A stretch of 7,010 nucleotides of DNA from Methanosarcinales archaeon (GCA_030640725.1 DAOWIV010000251.1:1-7010), one strand, 5' to 3'; counted from the stretch's first letter, positions 1-5,879 are shown. The notes: a model not told the origin generated them from the letters alone. A program made the numbers and translations.

Positions 1-162
1 ACCTCCGATGCTGCCGCCCTGACCCAGTTTTCCATATCCTTCGGATCCGTAGCCCCATTTCTTCATCTGAAACAGTAGCCCGCCGAAGAATAGTATGACT
101 GTTGCAAATCCTACAACTATCATAATCGCAAAAGAGAGTCCGCTGTAATATTCCATATCCAT
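1..162 (-). CDS. N-terminus of a membrane protein, likely HdrE-like cytochrome b subunit of heterodisulfide reductase (partial)
   Basis: Only the first 54 codons are present; the frame stays open to the window edge. The start chosen is the ATG at 162-160, because a strong ribosome site GGAGG (169-173) lies 6 nt upstream; a second in-frame ATG at 156-154 is less well spaced. The peptide begins MDMEYYSGLS. One membrane helix follows (about residues 11-33, FAIMIVVGFATVILFFGGLL), then a basic/aromatic stretch MKKWGYGSEGYG and a glycine-rich run. From memory, methanosarcinal HdrE proteins share a GLS near the N-terminus, a first transmembrane helix and then a KWGxGxxGY segment. HdrE is the haem b membrane anchor that passes electrons from methanophenazine to HdrD, which reduces CoM-S-S-CoB; hdrD would then be expected beyond the left edge. 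Another NarI/DsrM-like cytochrome b subunit is the main alternative. The gene call is firm; the family is moderate. Confidence 0.55.
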   Translation of the reverse strand, partial: MDMEYYSGLSFAIMIVVGFATVILFFGGLLFQMKKWGYGSEGYGKLGQGGSIGG

Positions 163-168
163 ATTTAG

Positions 169-173
169 CCTCC
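169..173 (-). promoter_or_regulatory. Shine-Dalgarno site of the HdrE-like gene
   Basis: The minus strand reads GGAGG followed by the 6-nt spacer CTAAAT and ATG. This nearly perfect match to the archaeal 16S 3' end decides the start at 162 over the ATG at 156. Confidence 0.75.
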
Positions 174-189
174 TTTATTCGTATCGATT

Positions 190-240
190 AAAGGTTATTA
201 CCTTTATGACCTTTTCATTGAAGTTATCTTATTTAAAAGT
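190..240 (-). promoter_or_regulatory. Candidate promoter and AAAGGT repeat cluster upstream of the HdrE-like gene
   Basis: On the minus strand a TATA-like TTTTAAATAA (231-239) predicts a start of transcription near 210. AAAGGT occurs twice in direct orientation (209-214 and 200-205, 9 bp apart) and once inverted (190-195). The last two form a perfect 6-bp inverted repeat around a 4-nt centre. The cluster overlaps the predicted start and leader, where an operator or a leader hairpin would act. The remaining non-coding sequence, up to 407, shows nothing else I can support. Confidence 0.35.
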
Positions 241-407
241 TATCGATGTTAGAGGTCATGAAGCAAAATTCACGCACGCCCCTGTTTATGCTAATATGAC
301 AGCACGTCGTCAATGAGGGGGGATACTCCAGACGTCAGATGTCATACACTACAAGCTTCGAGCCCCGCATCTGTCGAATCGAGTCTCTTCCACCGGGCAG
401 CTCTGCA

Positions 408-1232
408 TCACTCTTCCTGATAAAGTGCTTTAACCGCCTCGGCGAGCGTTTCAGGAATCTCCCACGTCGTGAGCCGGTCGATCCCGGCGGTCGAGTCGAG
501 TGAGAGTGGCGTGATCGAGATATGCTTACGTGCGAATGCATGCACATCGGTGCCCGCGTCGTCGTCCTGTACAAGATCGCCGTTGATCCAGTAGTACGGG
601 CGACCCCGCGGATCATGTCTCTGCTCAACAGCGGTCTTGAATATCTTCCTTGACAGCCGGGTGATCTCGATCCTGGTATCTGGCAGCGCATTTCTCGGGA
701 TGTTGATGTTGAGCAAGTCCACACCTTCCGGAAAACCATGGTCGAGCGTGCGTTTTGCAACTCGCCTGACCAGATCGATGCCGGCGCTGAAATCATATTC
801 ATAATGCCTGGGGTCATCAAACTTATCGCCCTGGTCCGCCACCTGGATCGACGCCGCAATCGTTGGGATGCCGTAGCTTGCAGCCTCAAGCGCCGCACCA
901 ACCGTGCCAGACGTGGTGATCGTGTCGGTGCTGATGTTTTCGCCGATATTGAAGCCTGATATACACAGGTCAGGGCGCTTGTCCAGGATAACAAAGACCG
1001 CGAGGATTACAGAGTCTGCCGGAGTACCAGCGACCGCATAAGCCCTGAATGACTCCAGTTCGATCTCGGTCATCCGCAGAGGCGAGAAGACCGATACCGA
1101 TCTCCCGACGCCTGATTTCTGCATAGAGGGTGCTGCAACAGTGACGTCCCCGAGATCGCAGACGCTTCTGTGTGCTGCCCGGATTCCTGATGAGTAGACG
1201 CCGTCGTCATTGGTTACAAGTATGGCTGGCAT
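408..1232 (-). CDS. surE: 5'/3'-nucleotidase SurE
   Basis: SurE is a cytosolic metal-dependent phosphatase that removes phosphate from nucleoside monophosphates and is linked to survival and nucleotide recycling. The 274-aa length is normal for the family. The N-terminal ILVTNDDG motif carries the metal ligands Asp9 and Asp10. AAPSMQKSG supplies the conserved Ser40, ISGFNIGEN supplies Asn95, and the SGTVGAA segment follows at about 108. The C-terminal part (about 180-250, with ITPLSLD) matches the dimerisation/extension region. The start is the ATG at 1232, which leaves a complete SurE N-terminus; a weak AGGT lies 5 nt upstream. It sits 15 nt downstream of cdc48 on the same strand and very probably shares its transcript. 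No catalytic residue is missing. I see no strong terminator after the TGA stop. Confidence 0.96.
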   Translation of the reverse strand: MPAILVTNDDGVYSSGIRAAHRSVCDLGDVTVAAPSMQKSGVGRSVSVFSPLRMTEIELESFRAYAVAGTPADSVILAVFVILDKRPDLCISGFNIGENISTDTITTSGTVGAALEAASYGIPTIAASIQVADQGDKFDDPRHYEYDFSAGIDLVRRVAKRTLDHGFPEGVDLLNINIPRNALPDTRIEITRLSRKIFKTAVEQRHDPRGRPYYWINGDLVQDDDAGTDVHAFARKHISITPLSLDSTAGIDRLTTWEIPETLAEAVKALYQEE

Positions 1233-1247
1233 AGCTTACCTATTCTG

Positions 1248-3443
1248 CTACCGATATCCTATATATGACCCCGGCTCCTTTGCAGGTACGCCGCCCTTGA
1301 ACTGATCCTGTACACGCTGGTAATGATCAGTGAGATCCGGGCTTACAGTCGGTCTTATCTTCTGCAAAGCCTCCTCGAAGTGCCGCATCTCGACATAGTC
1401 AAAGTCCTCGCGCATCGCAAGCATACCAGCCTCCCGGCAGAGCGATTCGAGATCAGATCCCACGTAGCCCTCAGCCAGCTCAGCCAGTTCGCTGATATTC
1501 ACGCCAGAGAGCGGCATCTTTTTCGTGTGGATCTTCAGCACTTCCTCCCTACCCTCTTTCGTTGGCACCCCCGCGTACACAAGCCTGTCGAACCTTCCTG
1601 GTCTGATCAGCGCGGGATCAACGATGTCAGGGCGGTTGGTTGCAGCGACCACAACCACCTCTTGCAGCGACTGCAAGCCGTCCATTTCGGTGAGCAGCTG
1701 ATTAAGCACACGGTCCGTGACCCTGGAAGTGTCGGTTCCGCGTACCGGAGCGAGCGCATCGAGTTCGTCAAAGAATATGATGGCAGGTGCAACCTGCTTT
1801 GCCTTTTTAAATGTCTCTCGAATCGCTTTTTCGGATTCACCAATCCATTTTGAGAGCAACTGCGGACCGTTCACACTGATAAAGTTGGCGTTCGATTCGC
1901 TTGCAGCAGCCTTTGCAAGCAGTGTTTTTCCTGTGCCGGGCGGTCCGTACAGGAGAATTCCTTTTGGCGGCGTAATACCCATTTTTTCAAACCGCCCCGG
2001 CTCTTTGAGCGGCCATTCGATTATTTCCTGAAGTTCCTGCCGCGCAACGTCCAGTCCGCCGACATCCTCCCATGAAACATGTGGAATCTCGACAAGAACC
2101 TCACGCATCGCAGATGGCTCGATCTCACGCAGTGCGCCATCGACGTCTTCCTTCATAACCGTCATTTCATCCAGTATCTCCTGTGGAATCTCCTCGTCAT
2201 CGAGATTGATCTCAGGAAGATACCTGCGTATCGCTTTCATGGCGGATTCCTTCGTCAGGGCGGAGAGGTCCGCGCCAACAAAGCCGTGCGTATTCTCAGC
2301 AATCTTTGCCAGCTCGATATCCTCGGTAAGCGGCATCCCGCGTACATGAATTTGCAGTATCTCAACGCGATCATCAATATCCGGTACGCCGATCTCGACC
2401 TCCCTGTCGAACCTGCCGGGGCGGCGGAGCGCGGGATCGATCGCATTCACCCGGTTCGTTGCAGCGATCACCACCACCTGCCCCCGATCCTCGAGACCGT
2501 CCATCAGTGACAGCAACTGGGCAACCACTCTCCGCTCCACCTCTCCATAAACATCTTCTCTTTTCGGAGCGATTGAATCGATTTCATCGATGAAAATGAT
2601 AGAAGGAGACTTTTCTTCCGCCTCCTCAAAAATAGCTCGCAGTCTCTCCTCGCTTTCCCCATAATACTTGCCCATGATCTCTGGTCCGGCAATGTAAAGG
2701 AAATGCGCGCCTGATTCATTTGCAACAGCCTTCGCGATCAGTGTTTTTCCAGTTCCGGGTGGACCGTGCATCAATATGCCTTTCGGAGGATCGACACCCA
2801 GTTTGTGAAAGACCTCCGGATGCCTCATGGGCAGTTCAATCATCTCGCGCACCCGTTTGACCTCCTCGTGGAGCCCGCCGATATCCTCGTAGGTGATGCC
2901 GGTCCCTTTCGCAGAATCAAAGCCCATGACCGGTTTTTCGAGCAGCACGATCTCTGTGCGCTTGTCAACCAGCACCAGACCTTCAGGCTCTGTCTCGGTC
3001 ACGATCAGTGGCAGCATCTGTCCGCCGAACGGCGAGGGCGACGTCAGGATGGGGACCACGTCCCCGACTATGATCGGACGCTTGATCATCTGGTGTTTCA
3101 CGATGATCTCGGCATCAGCCCCGAACTGGACCTCTGAGCCCTGTGGTGGCGCGAACACGATTTTCTCAGCCTCTTTCGCGGACGCACGCCTGATCTTCAC
3201 CCGCTCTCCGATCCCTGTGCCTGCGTTCTGCCGCACGTAACTATCGACCCGTATCGTCTCCTGCCCCCAATCCTGCCGGTCGGCGCGCCAGACCTTCGCG
3301 CCGGTCATTTTCCTGCCCTCGATCTCGACGATGTCGCCTGGCGACAACTGGAGCGCTTGAAGGATGTATGGGTCAAGGCGTGCCATTCCTCTTCCCGCAT
3401 CCTTCGGATACGCCTTTGCAACCGTTAGTTGAAGTTCATTCAT
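1248..3443 (-). CDS. cdc48: Cdc48/VAT-type AAA+ ATPase (archaeal p97 homologue)
   Basis: Cdc48 is a hexameric two-ring unfoldase that threads proteins through its central pore, often delivering them to the 20S proteasome. The 731 aa comprise an N domain (1 to about 180, starting MNELQLTVAKAYPKDAGRG), D1 and D2. D1 has Walker A GPPGTGKT (227-234), pore loop KYYGES (about 259-264), Walker B IIFIDE (Asp286, Glu287) and arginine-finger segment RRPGRFDR (about 340-347). D2 has Walker A GPPGTGKT (500-507), pore loop KWIGES (about 532-537) and Walker B IIFFDE (Asp559, Glu560). Both ATPase sites look intact, and aromatic pore residues in both rings are typical of archaeal enzymes. It ends in IGYR, with tyrosine in the penultimate position as in proteasome-docking HbYX tails. 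The ATG at 3443 is chosen over the GTG at 3452 because that GTG lies inside the ribosome site. It heads a probable operon with surE. Confidence 0.98.
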   Translation of the reverse strand: MNELQLTVAKAYPKDAGRGMARLDPYILQALQLSPGDIVEIEGRKMTGAKVWRADRQDWGQETIRVDSYVRQNAGTGIGERVKIRRASAKEAEKIVFAPPQGSEVQFGADAEIIVKHQMIKRPIIVGDVVPILTSPSPFGGQMLPLIVTETEPEGLVLVDKRTEIVLLEKPVMGFDSAKGTGITYEDIGGLHEEVKRVREMIELPMRHPEVFHKLGVDPPKGILMHGPPGTGKTLIAKAVANESGAHFLYIAGPEIMGKYYGESEERLRAIFEEAEEKSPSIIFIDEIDSIAPKREDVYGEVERRVVAQLLSLMDGLEDRGQVVVIAATNRVNAIDPALRRPGRFDREVEIGVPDIDDRVEILQIHVRGMPLTEDIELAKIAENTHGFVGADLSALTKESAMKAIRRYLPEINLDDEEIPQEILDEMTVMKEDVDGALREIEPSAMREVLVEIPHVSWEDVGGLDVARQELQEIIEWPLKEPGRFEKMGITPPKGILLYGPPGTGKTLLAKAAASESNANFISVNGPQLLSKWIGESEKAIRETFKKAKQVAPAIIFFDELDALAPVRGTDTSRVTDRVLNQLLTEMDGLQSLQEVVVVAATNRPDIVDPALIRPGRFDRLVYAGVPTKEGREEVLKIHTKKMPLSGVNISELAELAEGYVGSDLESLCREAGMLAMREDFDYVEMRHFEEALQKIRPTVSPDLTDHYQRVQDQFKGGVPAKEPGSYIGYR

Positions 3444-3447
3444 GAAT

Positions 3448-3453
3448 ATCACC
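3448..3453 (-). promoter_or_regulatory. Shine-Dalgarno site of cdc48
   Basis: The minus strand reads GGTGAT, then ATTC, then ATG. GGTGAT is the exact complement of the archaeal 16S 3' tail core. The GTG inside it (3452-3450) is in frame with cdc48 and would add three residues (MIF), but the position argues that it is part of the ribosome site and not a start. Confidence 0.75.
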
Positions 3454-3504
3454 TGTACATTGTTTGCTTTTGTGTCCGCCTCTCGTATCCTCTGCTGTAT
3501 CCGG

Positions 3505-3514
3505 ATTTATATTT
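3505..3514 (-). promoter_or_regulatory. Candidate TATA box for cdc48-surE
   Basis: The minus strand reads AAATATAAAT, a good archaeal TATA element. Transcription about 25 nt downstream would start near 3485, giving a leader of roughly 40 nt that contains the GGTGAT ribosome site. Confidence 0.55.
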
Positions 3515-3662
3515 GTCTGGATTATGGATAAAGGTGATGCAAAGAATCGATTGCCGTGGTCATGTCTGTTACGCCAGCGAGGTTAGCGGCTAATCGGACT
3601 CGGGAAGTTGATAACCGGTATAGTATATGTATCAGCACCGTTTCGTCTGATTCGGTATCATG

Positions 3663-3698
3663 CAACAGGCAGACGAGTAACAACAGGCAGACGAGTAA
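3663..3698. repeat. 18-bp tandem duplication in the gap between cdc48 and the PGF-CTERM gene
   Basis: Two perfect adjacent copies of CAACAGGCAGACGAGTAA lie at 3663-3680 and 3681-3698, and the next base also fits a third copy. They sit in the 317-nt gap 3453-3769, about 150 bp upstream of the cdc48 TATA box. Reading frames across the repeat show no credible protein. Apart from this, the cdc48 promoter and a small 6-bp hairpin at 3737-3751, I see nothing in the gap. Confidence 0.9.
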
Positions 3699-3769
3699 CT
3701 CTTTAATTTTGGACAGATGGGGATATGAATCCTGTGGCAACAGCGTGTTGCGGCGTATGCCAGTGTCGT

Positions 3770-4318
3770 CTACAGTCGAGCACGACCGGAGCGATACGCC
3801 AGCAGCAAAGCAGACATCATGGCAACGACCCCGAATCCCGGAGACTTTTCTGCTTCTGTTTGTTCTGACTTGGCATCTGCCGCCAGTGTCGGCATGCTTC
3901 CGCCTCTGACACGCACGTCAATGGTCTCCCACGTGTGCTGATCGACGTGCGACTTATCTGCAATCTCGAACTGGTATGTGCCGGGCGCGATATCATCGCT
4001 TGCACCGATTGTGATATGATATGTCACCGACTTTCCCATATCAAGTAGTTTTTCTTCATCGCCGTCCACGATCGTTAGCGTATCTGGCAACGATCTGGCA
4101 TTTATAGACACGTCTGCATACTGGTTTCCGAAGTTCCCCAGTGTCACGTCAAAGGATGCCTGCGATCCGGGTTTTATATCGATTGTCGGGGGCAGGTCTG
4201 TGAACCGGATCTTGTCCATATCGGGTGTTGCCGCACAGCAACTCCAGACAGATACGGCTGCAATGACAAGTATGATGCTAATGCCGATGCCATGTAGCAG
4301 GTGTTTGGTTCTGACCAT
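3770..4318 (-). CDS. Secreted cell-surface protein with Ig-like domain and PGF-CTERM sorting signal
   Basis: This 182-aa protein is built for export and surface attachment. Residues 1-30 form a signal peptide: a basic start (MVRTKH), a hydrophobic core at about 11-25, and either a cleavage site after CAA (28-30) or a lipobox-like Cys27. Residues about 35-140 look like a single beta-sandwich of the NEW3/CARDB kind, with alternating strands, a KPGSQASFDVTL strand and an IAPGTYQFEI strand. A polar linker (about 141-158) leads to SPGFG (159-163), a short hydrophobic helix and a basic tail RSGRARL. That tripartite end is the PGF-CTERM pattern, which archaeosortase A recognises, cuts and replaces with a lipid anchor. 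The start ATG follows GAGGT (4326-4330) by 7 nt. The binding partner is unknown, and no archaeosortase gene is in the window. Confidence 0.82.
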   Translation of the reverse strand: MVRTKHLLHGIGISIILVIAAVSVWSCCAATPDMDKIRFTDLPPTIDIKPGSQASFDVTLGNFGNQYADVSINARSLPDTLTIVDGDEEKLLDMGKSVTYHITIGASDDIAPGTYQFEIADKSHVDQHTWETIDVRVRGGSMPTLAADAKSEQTEAEKSPGFGVVAMMSALLLAYRSGRARL

Positions 4319-4325
4319 GTAACTT

Positions 4326-4375
4326 ACCTCATGTTTGTTGCCATGGTTCTCTTCTATTGTTTAATGAATATATGG
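4326..4375 (-). promoter_or_regulatory. Ribosome site and candidate TATA box of the PGF-CTERM gene
   Basis: The minus strand has GAGGT at 4326-4330, 7 nt before ATG. Further upstream ATATATTC (4366-4373) could be the TATA box, giving a leader of roughly 25 nt. The TATA call is weaker than the ribosome site, because ATTAAAAG further upstream is a rival. Confidence 0.45.
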
Positions 4376-4435
4376 TCGATGGCTGAGACTTTTAATTCCG
4401 TCAGGCGAGTTGGAAATACCCGGAAACACATAACG

Positions 4436-4462
4436 CCGGATGATTCACGCATCCGGATTTTT
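4436..4462 (+). terminator. Hairpin followed by a T run, terminator-like, with no known gene upstream
   Basis: A perfect 7-bp stem, CCGGATG (4436-4442) and CATCCGG (4450-4456), encloses a 7-nt loop and is followed directly by ATTTTT. It looks like an intrinsic terminator for plus-strand transcription, yet no plus-strand gene ends here. It lies in the 291-nt non-coding stretch 4319-4609, whose other content is the PGF gene promoter on the left and the tRNA-Cys promoter on the right. Confidence 0.4.
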
Positions 4463-4540
4463 GGGCTTTTCCCTCGCGTGGCTTCCCGATGAATGCACAC
4501 CCCGGCTACGCGACCTCAATCACCGATGCGATGCAAATCT

Positions 4541-4548
4541 TTTATATG
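4541..4548 (+). promoter_or_regulatory. Candidate TATA box for tRNA-Cys
   Basis: TTTATATG lies about 65 bp before the tRNA. A start roughly 25 nt downstream (near 4572) would give a 5' leader of about 40 nt for RNase P to remove. Confidence 0.45.
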
Positions 4549-4609
4549 ACGCGACACTAAAGGCACTCAATCGGGATGCAATCAGCATCAGCATACCCGG
4601 GACCATGAC

Positions 4610-4681
4610 GCCAAGGTGGCGGAGCGGCTACGCAATCGCCTGCAGAGCGATACCATTCCGGTTCGAATCCGGACCTTGGCT
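4610..4681 (+). tRNA. tRNA-Cys (anticodon GCA)
   Basis: This is a 72-nt cloverleaf. The acceptor stem GCCAAGG pairs with CCTTGGC, the D arm begins GCGG, and the anticodon stem ATCGC pairs with GCGAT around the loop CTGCAGA. The anticodon GCA is at 4642-4644. The T arm is TCCGG/CCGGA with the loop TTCGAAT. The discriminator base is T73, the usual identity base for cysteine. CCA is not encoded, and there is no intron. TTATTTTT follows at once (4682-4689) and is a likely archaeal T-rich terminator. It lies 165 nt upstream of rio2 on the same strand. Confidence 0.96.
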
Positions 4682-4764
4682 TATTTTTAAAAATGCTATC
4701 GGGCGGCATGATTTGTGTTGCGAAAAGGGGTATTTTTAGGAATTAAGCCTGCTGATAGCGATTT

Positions 4765-4806
4765 TTTGTTTTTAATTTTAAATTGTTTTAAAAAATTAAA
4801 AACAAA
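4765..4806. repeat. AT-rich 15-bp perfect inverted repeat upstream of rio2
   Basis: TTTGTTTTTAATTTT (4765-4779) and its exact complement AAAATTAAAAACAAA (4792-4806) flank a 12-nt AT-only centre except for one G. It lies between tRNA-Cys and the rio2 promoter. It could end transcripts in either direction, act as a protein-binding site, or add DNA curvature upstream of the promoter. Confidence 0.8.
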
Positions 4807-4813
4807 CACAGGG

Positions 4814-4820
4814 TTTAAAT
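4814..4820 (+). promoter_or_regulatory. Candidate TATA box of rio2 (near-leaderless transcript)
   Basis: TTTAAAT is centred about 30 nt before the rio2 ATG at 4847. The usual TATA-to-start distance places transcription only a few bases before the ATG. This agrees with the lack of a well-spaced ribosome site there and suggests a leaderless or nearly leaderless mRNA. Confidence 0.5.
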
Positions 4821-4846
4821 CCGGTGTGACTATATGCTTTATTCTA

Positions 4847-5695
4847 ATGTTCAACAGCGCGGTTTTTAGAAAACTGGAAAAAAACGATTTTCGCACCCTT
4901 ACCGGCATAGAGGCTGGTATGAAGTCTTATCAGTGGGTTCCACTGGAGATGATACCAGCGTTTGTGAAATTACGGGACAAAGAAGTCGCGTATCGCATTG
5001 GCAGGCTTCTCGAGTTTGGGCTCGTCAAAAAAACCATCATGCCATACGAGGGCTGCAAGATTTATTTCAAAGGATATGATACGCTTGCGCTTGGCACGCT
5101 GACGCGGAGGGGGCTGTCTGCGATCGGAGAGCGGATCGGCGTTGGCAAGGAATCAGTTGTGTATGAAGGGATATATGATGGCGAGCCGGTCATCCTCAAG
5201 TTTCACCGCGCCGGGCAGACGAGTTTCAAACAGGTGACGCGCCAGCGCGATACCGGGACCCGGGACCACTGGATCTTTATCGCCGGACGCGCTGCATGGC
5301 GTGAGCACGAGGCGTTAGTCGCGCTGCATGGCTCTGTCGCCGCACCAAGATGCGTGGACTACAACCGGCATGTGGTCGTTATGAGCGTGGCGCTTGGCTG
5401 CGAACTGTCAAAGACGACGGTGGATGATCCGGACTGGTTTCTGGACCGGATCATCGAGCAGGTCAGGAAAGCGTATAAACTCGGGTTCATTCATTCGGAT
5501 TTAAGCGAGTACAACGTGTTTGTCAGCCCTGGTGGTGTTGAGCTCATCGATTGGCCCGGATACGTGACCAAAAAGCATCCGCAGGCAGATTATCTGCTTG
5601 ACAGGGATGTAAAGAACATATTAACCTTTTTCAACCGGAAATATGAAACTGTGCGAGATAATAAAAAAGTGGTTGAATATATAAAGAATATGTGA
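4847..5695 (+). CDS. rio2: Rio2 family serine/threonine kinase/ATPase
   Basis: Rio2 is an atypical kinase that works as an ATPase in the last steps of small ribosomal subunit maturation. The ATG at 4847 gives 282 aa and an N-terminus (MFNSAVFRKLEKNDFRTLTG) that fits the winged-helix domain at about 1-90. An upstream GTG at 4715 would add 44 residues encoded by AT-rich promoter DNA and is rejected. The kinase domain has the nucleotide loop IGVGKESVVY (97-106), ATP-binding Lys118, and the Rio2 flexible loop RAGQTSFKQV. Catalytic HSDLSEYN supplies Asp218 and Asn223, and IDWPG supplies the metal ligand Asp235. The acidic positions agree with those I recall for the Archaeoglobus enzyme, which supports the start. 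The residue after DWP is Gly, where Gln is usual. The stop lies 2 nt from the 3' end of a convergent tRNA-Met gene. Confidence 0.96.
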   Translation: MFNSAVFRKLEKNDFRTLTGIEAGMKSYQWVPLEMIPAFVKLRDKEVAYRIGRLLEFGLVKKTIMPYEGCKIYFKGYDTLALGTLTRRGLSAIGERIGVGKESVVYEGIYDGEPVILKFHRAGQTSFKQVTRQRDTGTRDHWIFIAGRAAWREHEALVALHGSVAAPRCVDYNRHVVVMSVALGCELSKTTVDDPDWFLDRIIEQVRKAYKLGFIHSDLSEYNVFVSPGGVELIDWPGYVTKKHPQADYLLDRDVKNILTFFNRKYETVRDNKKVVEYIKNM

Positions 5696-5697
5696 AG

Positions 5698-5800
5698 TGC
5701 CCAGGACGGGTTTCGATCCCGTGACCTCCAGATTTCTCAGGTTTGGCGCGCTCGTATTTTCCCTATGAGTCTGGCGCCCTCCCAGCTAGGCCACCTGGGC
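5698..5800 (-). tRNA. tRNA-Met (anticodon CAU, elongator type) with a 30-nt intron
   Basis: On the minus strand the acceptor stem GCCCAGG pairs with CCTGGGC and the discriminator is A73. The D arm is GCCT/GGGC, the anticodon stem CCAGA/TCTGG, and the T arm ACGGG/CCCGT with the loop ATCGAAA. The anticodon CAT is at 5767-5765, followed by A37, an intron and A38. The first pair is G-C, and the anticodon stem lacks the three G-C pairs of initiators, so this is elongator Met. Ile2, which is also CAU before modification, is less likely because its acceptor normally starts GGG. CCA is not encoded. Position 54 is A where most tRNAs have U. A TATA-like CTTTAATA (5830-5837, minus strand) lies about 30 bp upstream of the gene. 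It converges with rio2, with 2 nt between them. Confidence 0.92.
5734..5763 (-). other. Archaeal tRNA intron with bulge-helix-bulge motif
   Basis: The 30-nt intron sits at the canonical 37/38 position. Anticodon-loop CUCA pairs with intron UGAG (5736-5739) to form the 4-bp central helix. Three-nt bulges UAG and AAA flank it, and the outer helices are the anticodon stem on one side and a short GG/CC on the other. Cuts within the bulges (UA/G and AA/A) by the splicing endonuclease would restore a 7-nt loop. Confidence 0.85.
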
Positions 5801-5879
5801 ACATACAGCAGACTTCGGCGCCGGGGGTATTAAAGAGTATCGACGTGGGGCGTGATTTTTTTAATTTCTTCTGGGTAAC

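Noticed and set aside
335..994. 219-codon frame overlapping surE in another frame
   Set aside because: It is rich in serine and arginine and shadows a clear SurE frame; the same applies to the antisense frames over cdc48.
3522..3740. Minus-strand 72-codon frame between cdc48 and the PGF-CTERM gene
   Set aside because: It spans the cdc48 promoter region, its leucine/cysteine-rich section is just the 18-bp tandem duplication translated, and it has no convincing ribosome site.
3737..3751. Hairpin GCAACA/TGTTGC as a terminator for the PGF-CTERM gene
   Set aside because: The stem is perfect but has only 6 bp with a 3-nt loop, and no T run follows on the minus strand.
4440..4739. Plus-strand frame covering tRNA-Cys
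   Set aside because: It runs through the whole tRNA gene and the terminator-like hairpin and shows no protein features.
4715..4846. N-terminal extension of Rio2 from a GTG start
   Set aside because: The extra 44 residues are encoded by the AT-rich inverted repeat and TATA box. The 282-aa form matches the family's usual length and residue numbering.
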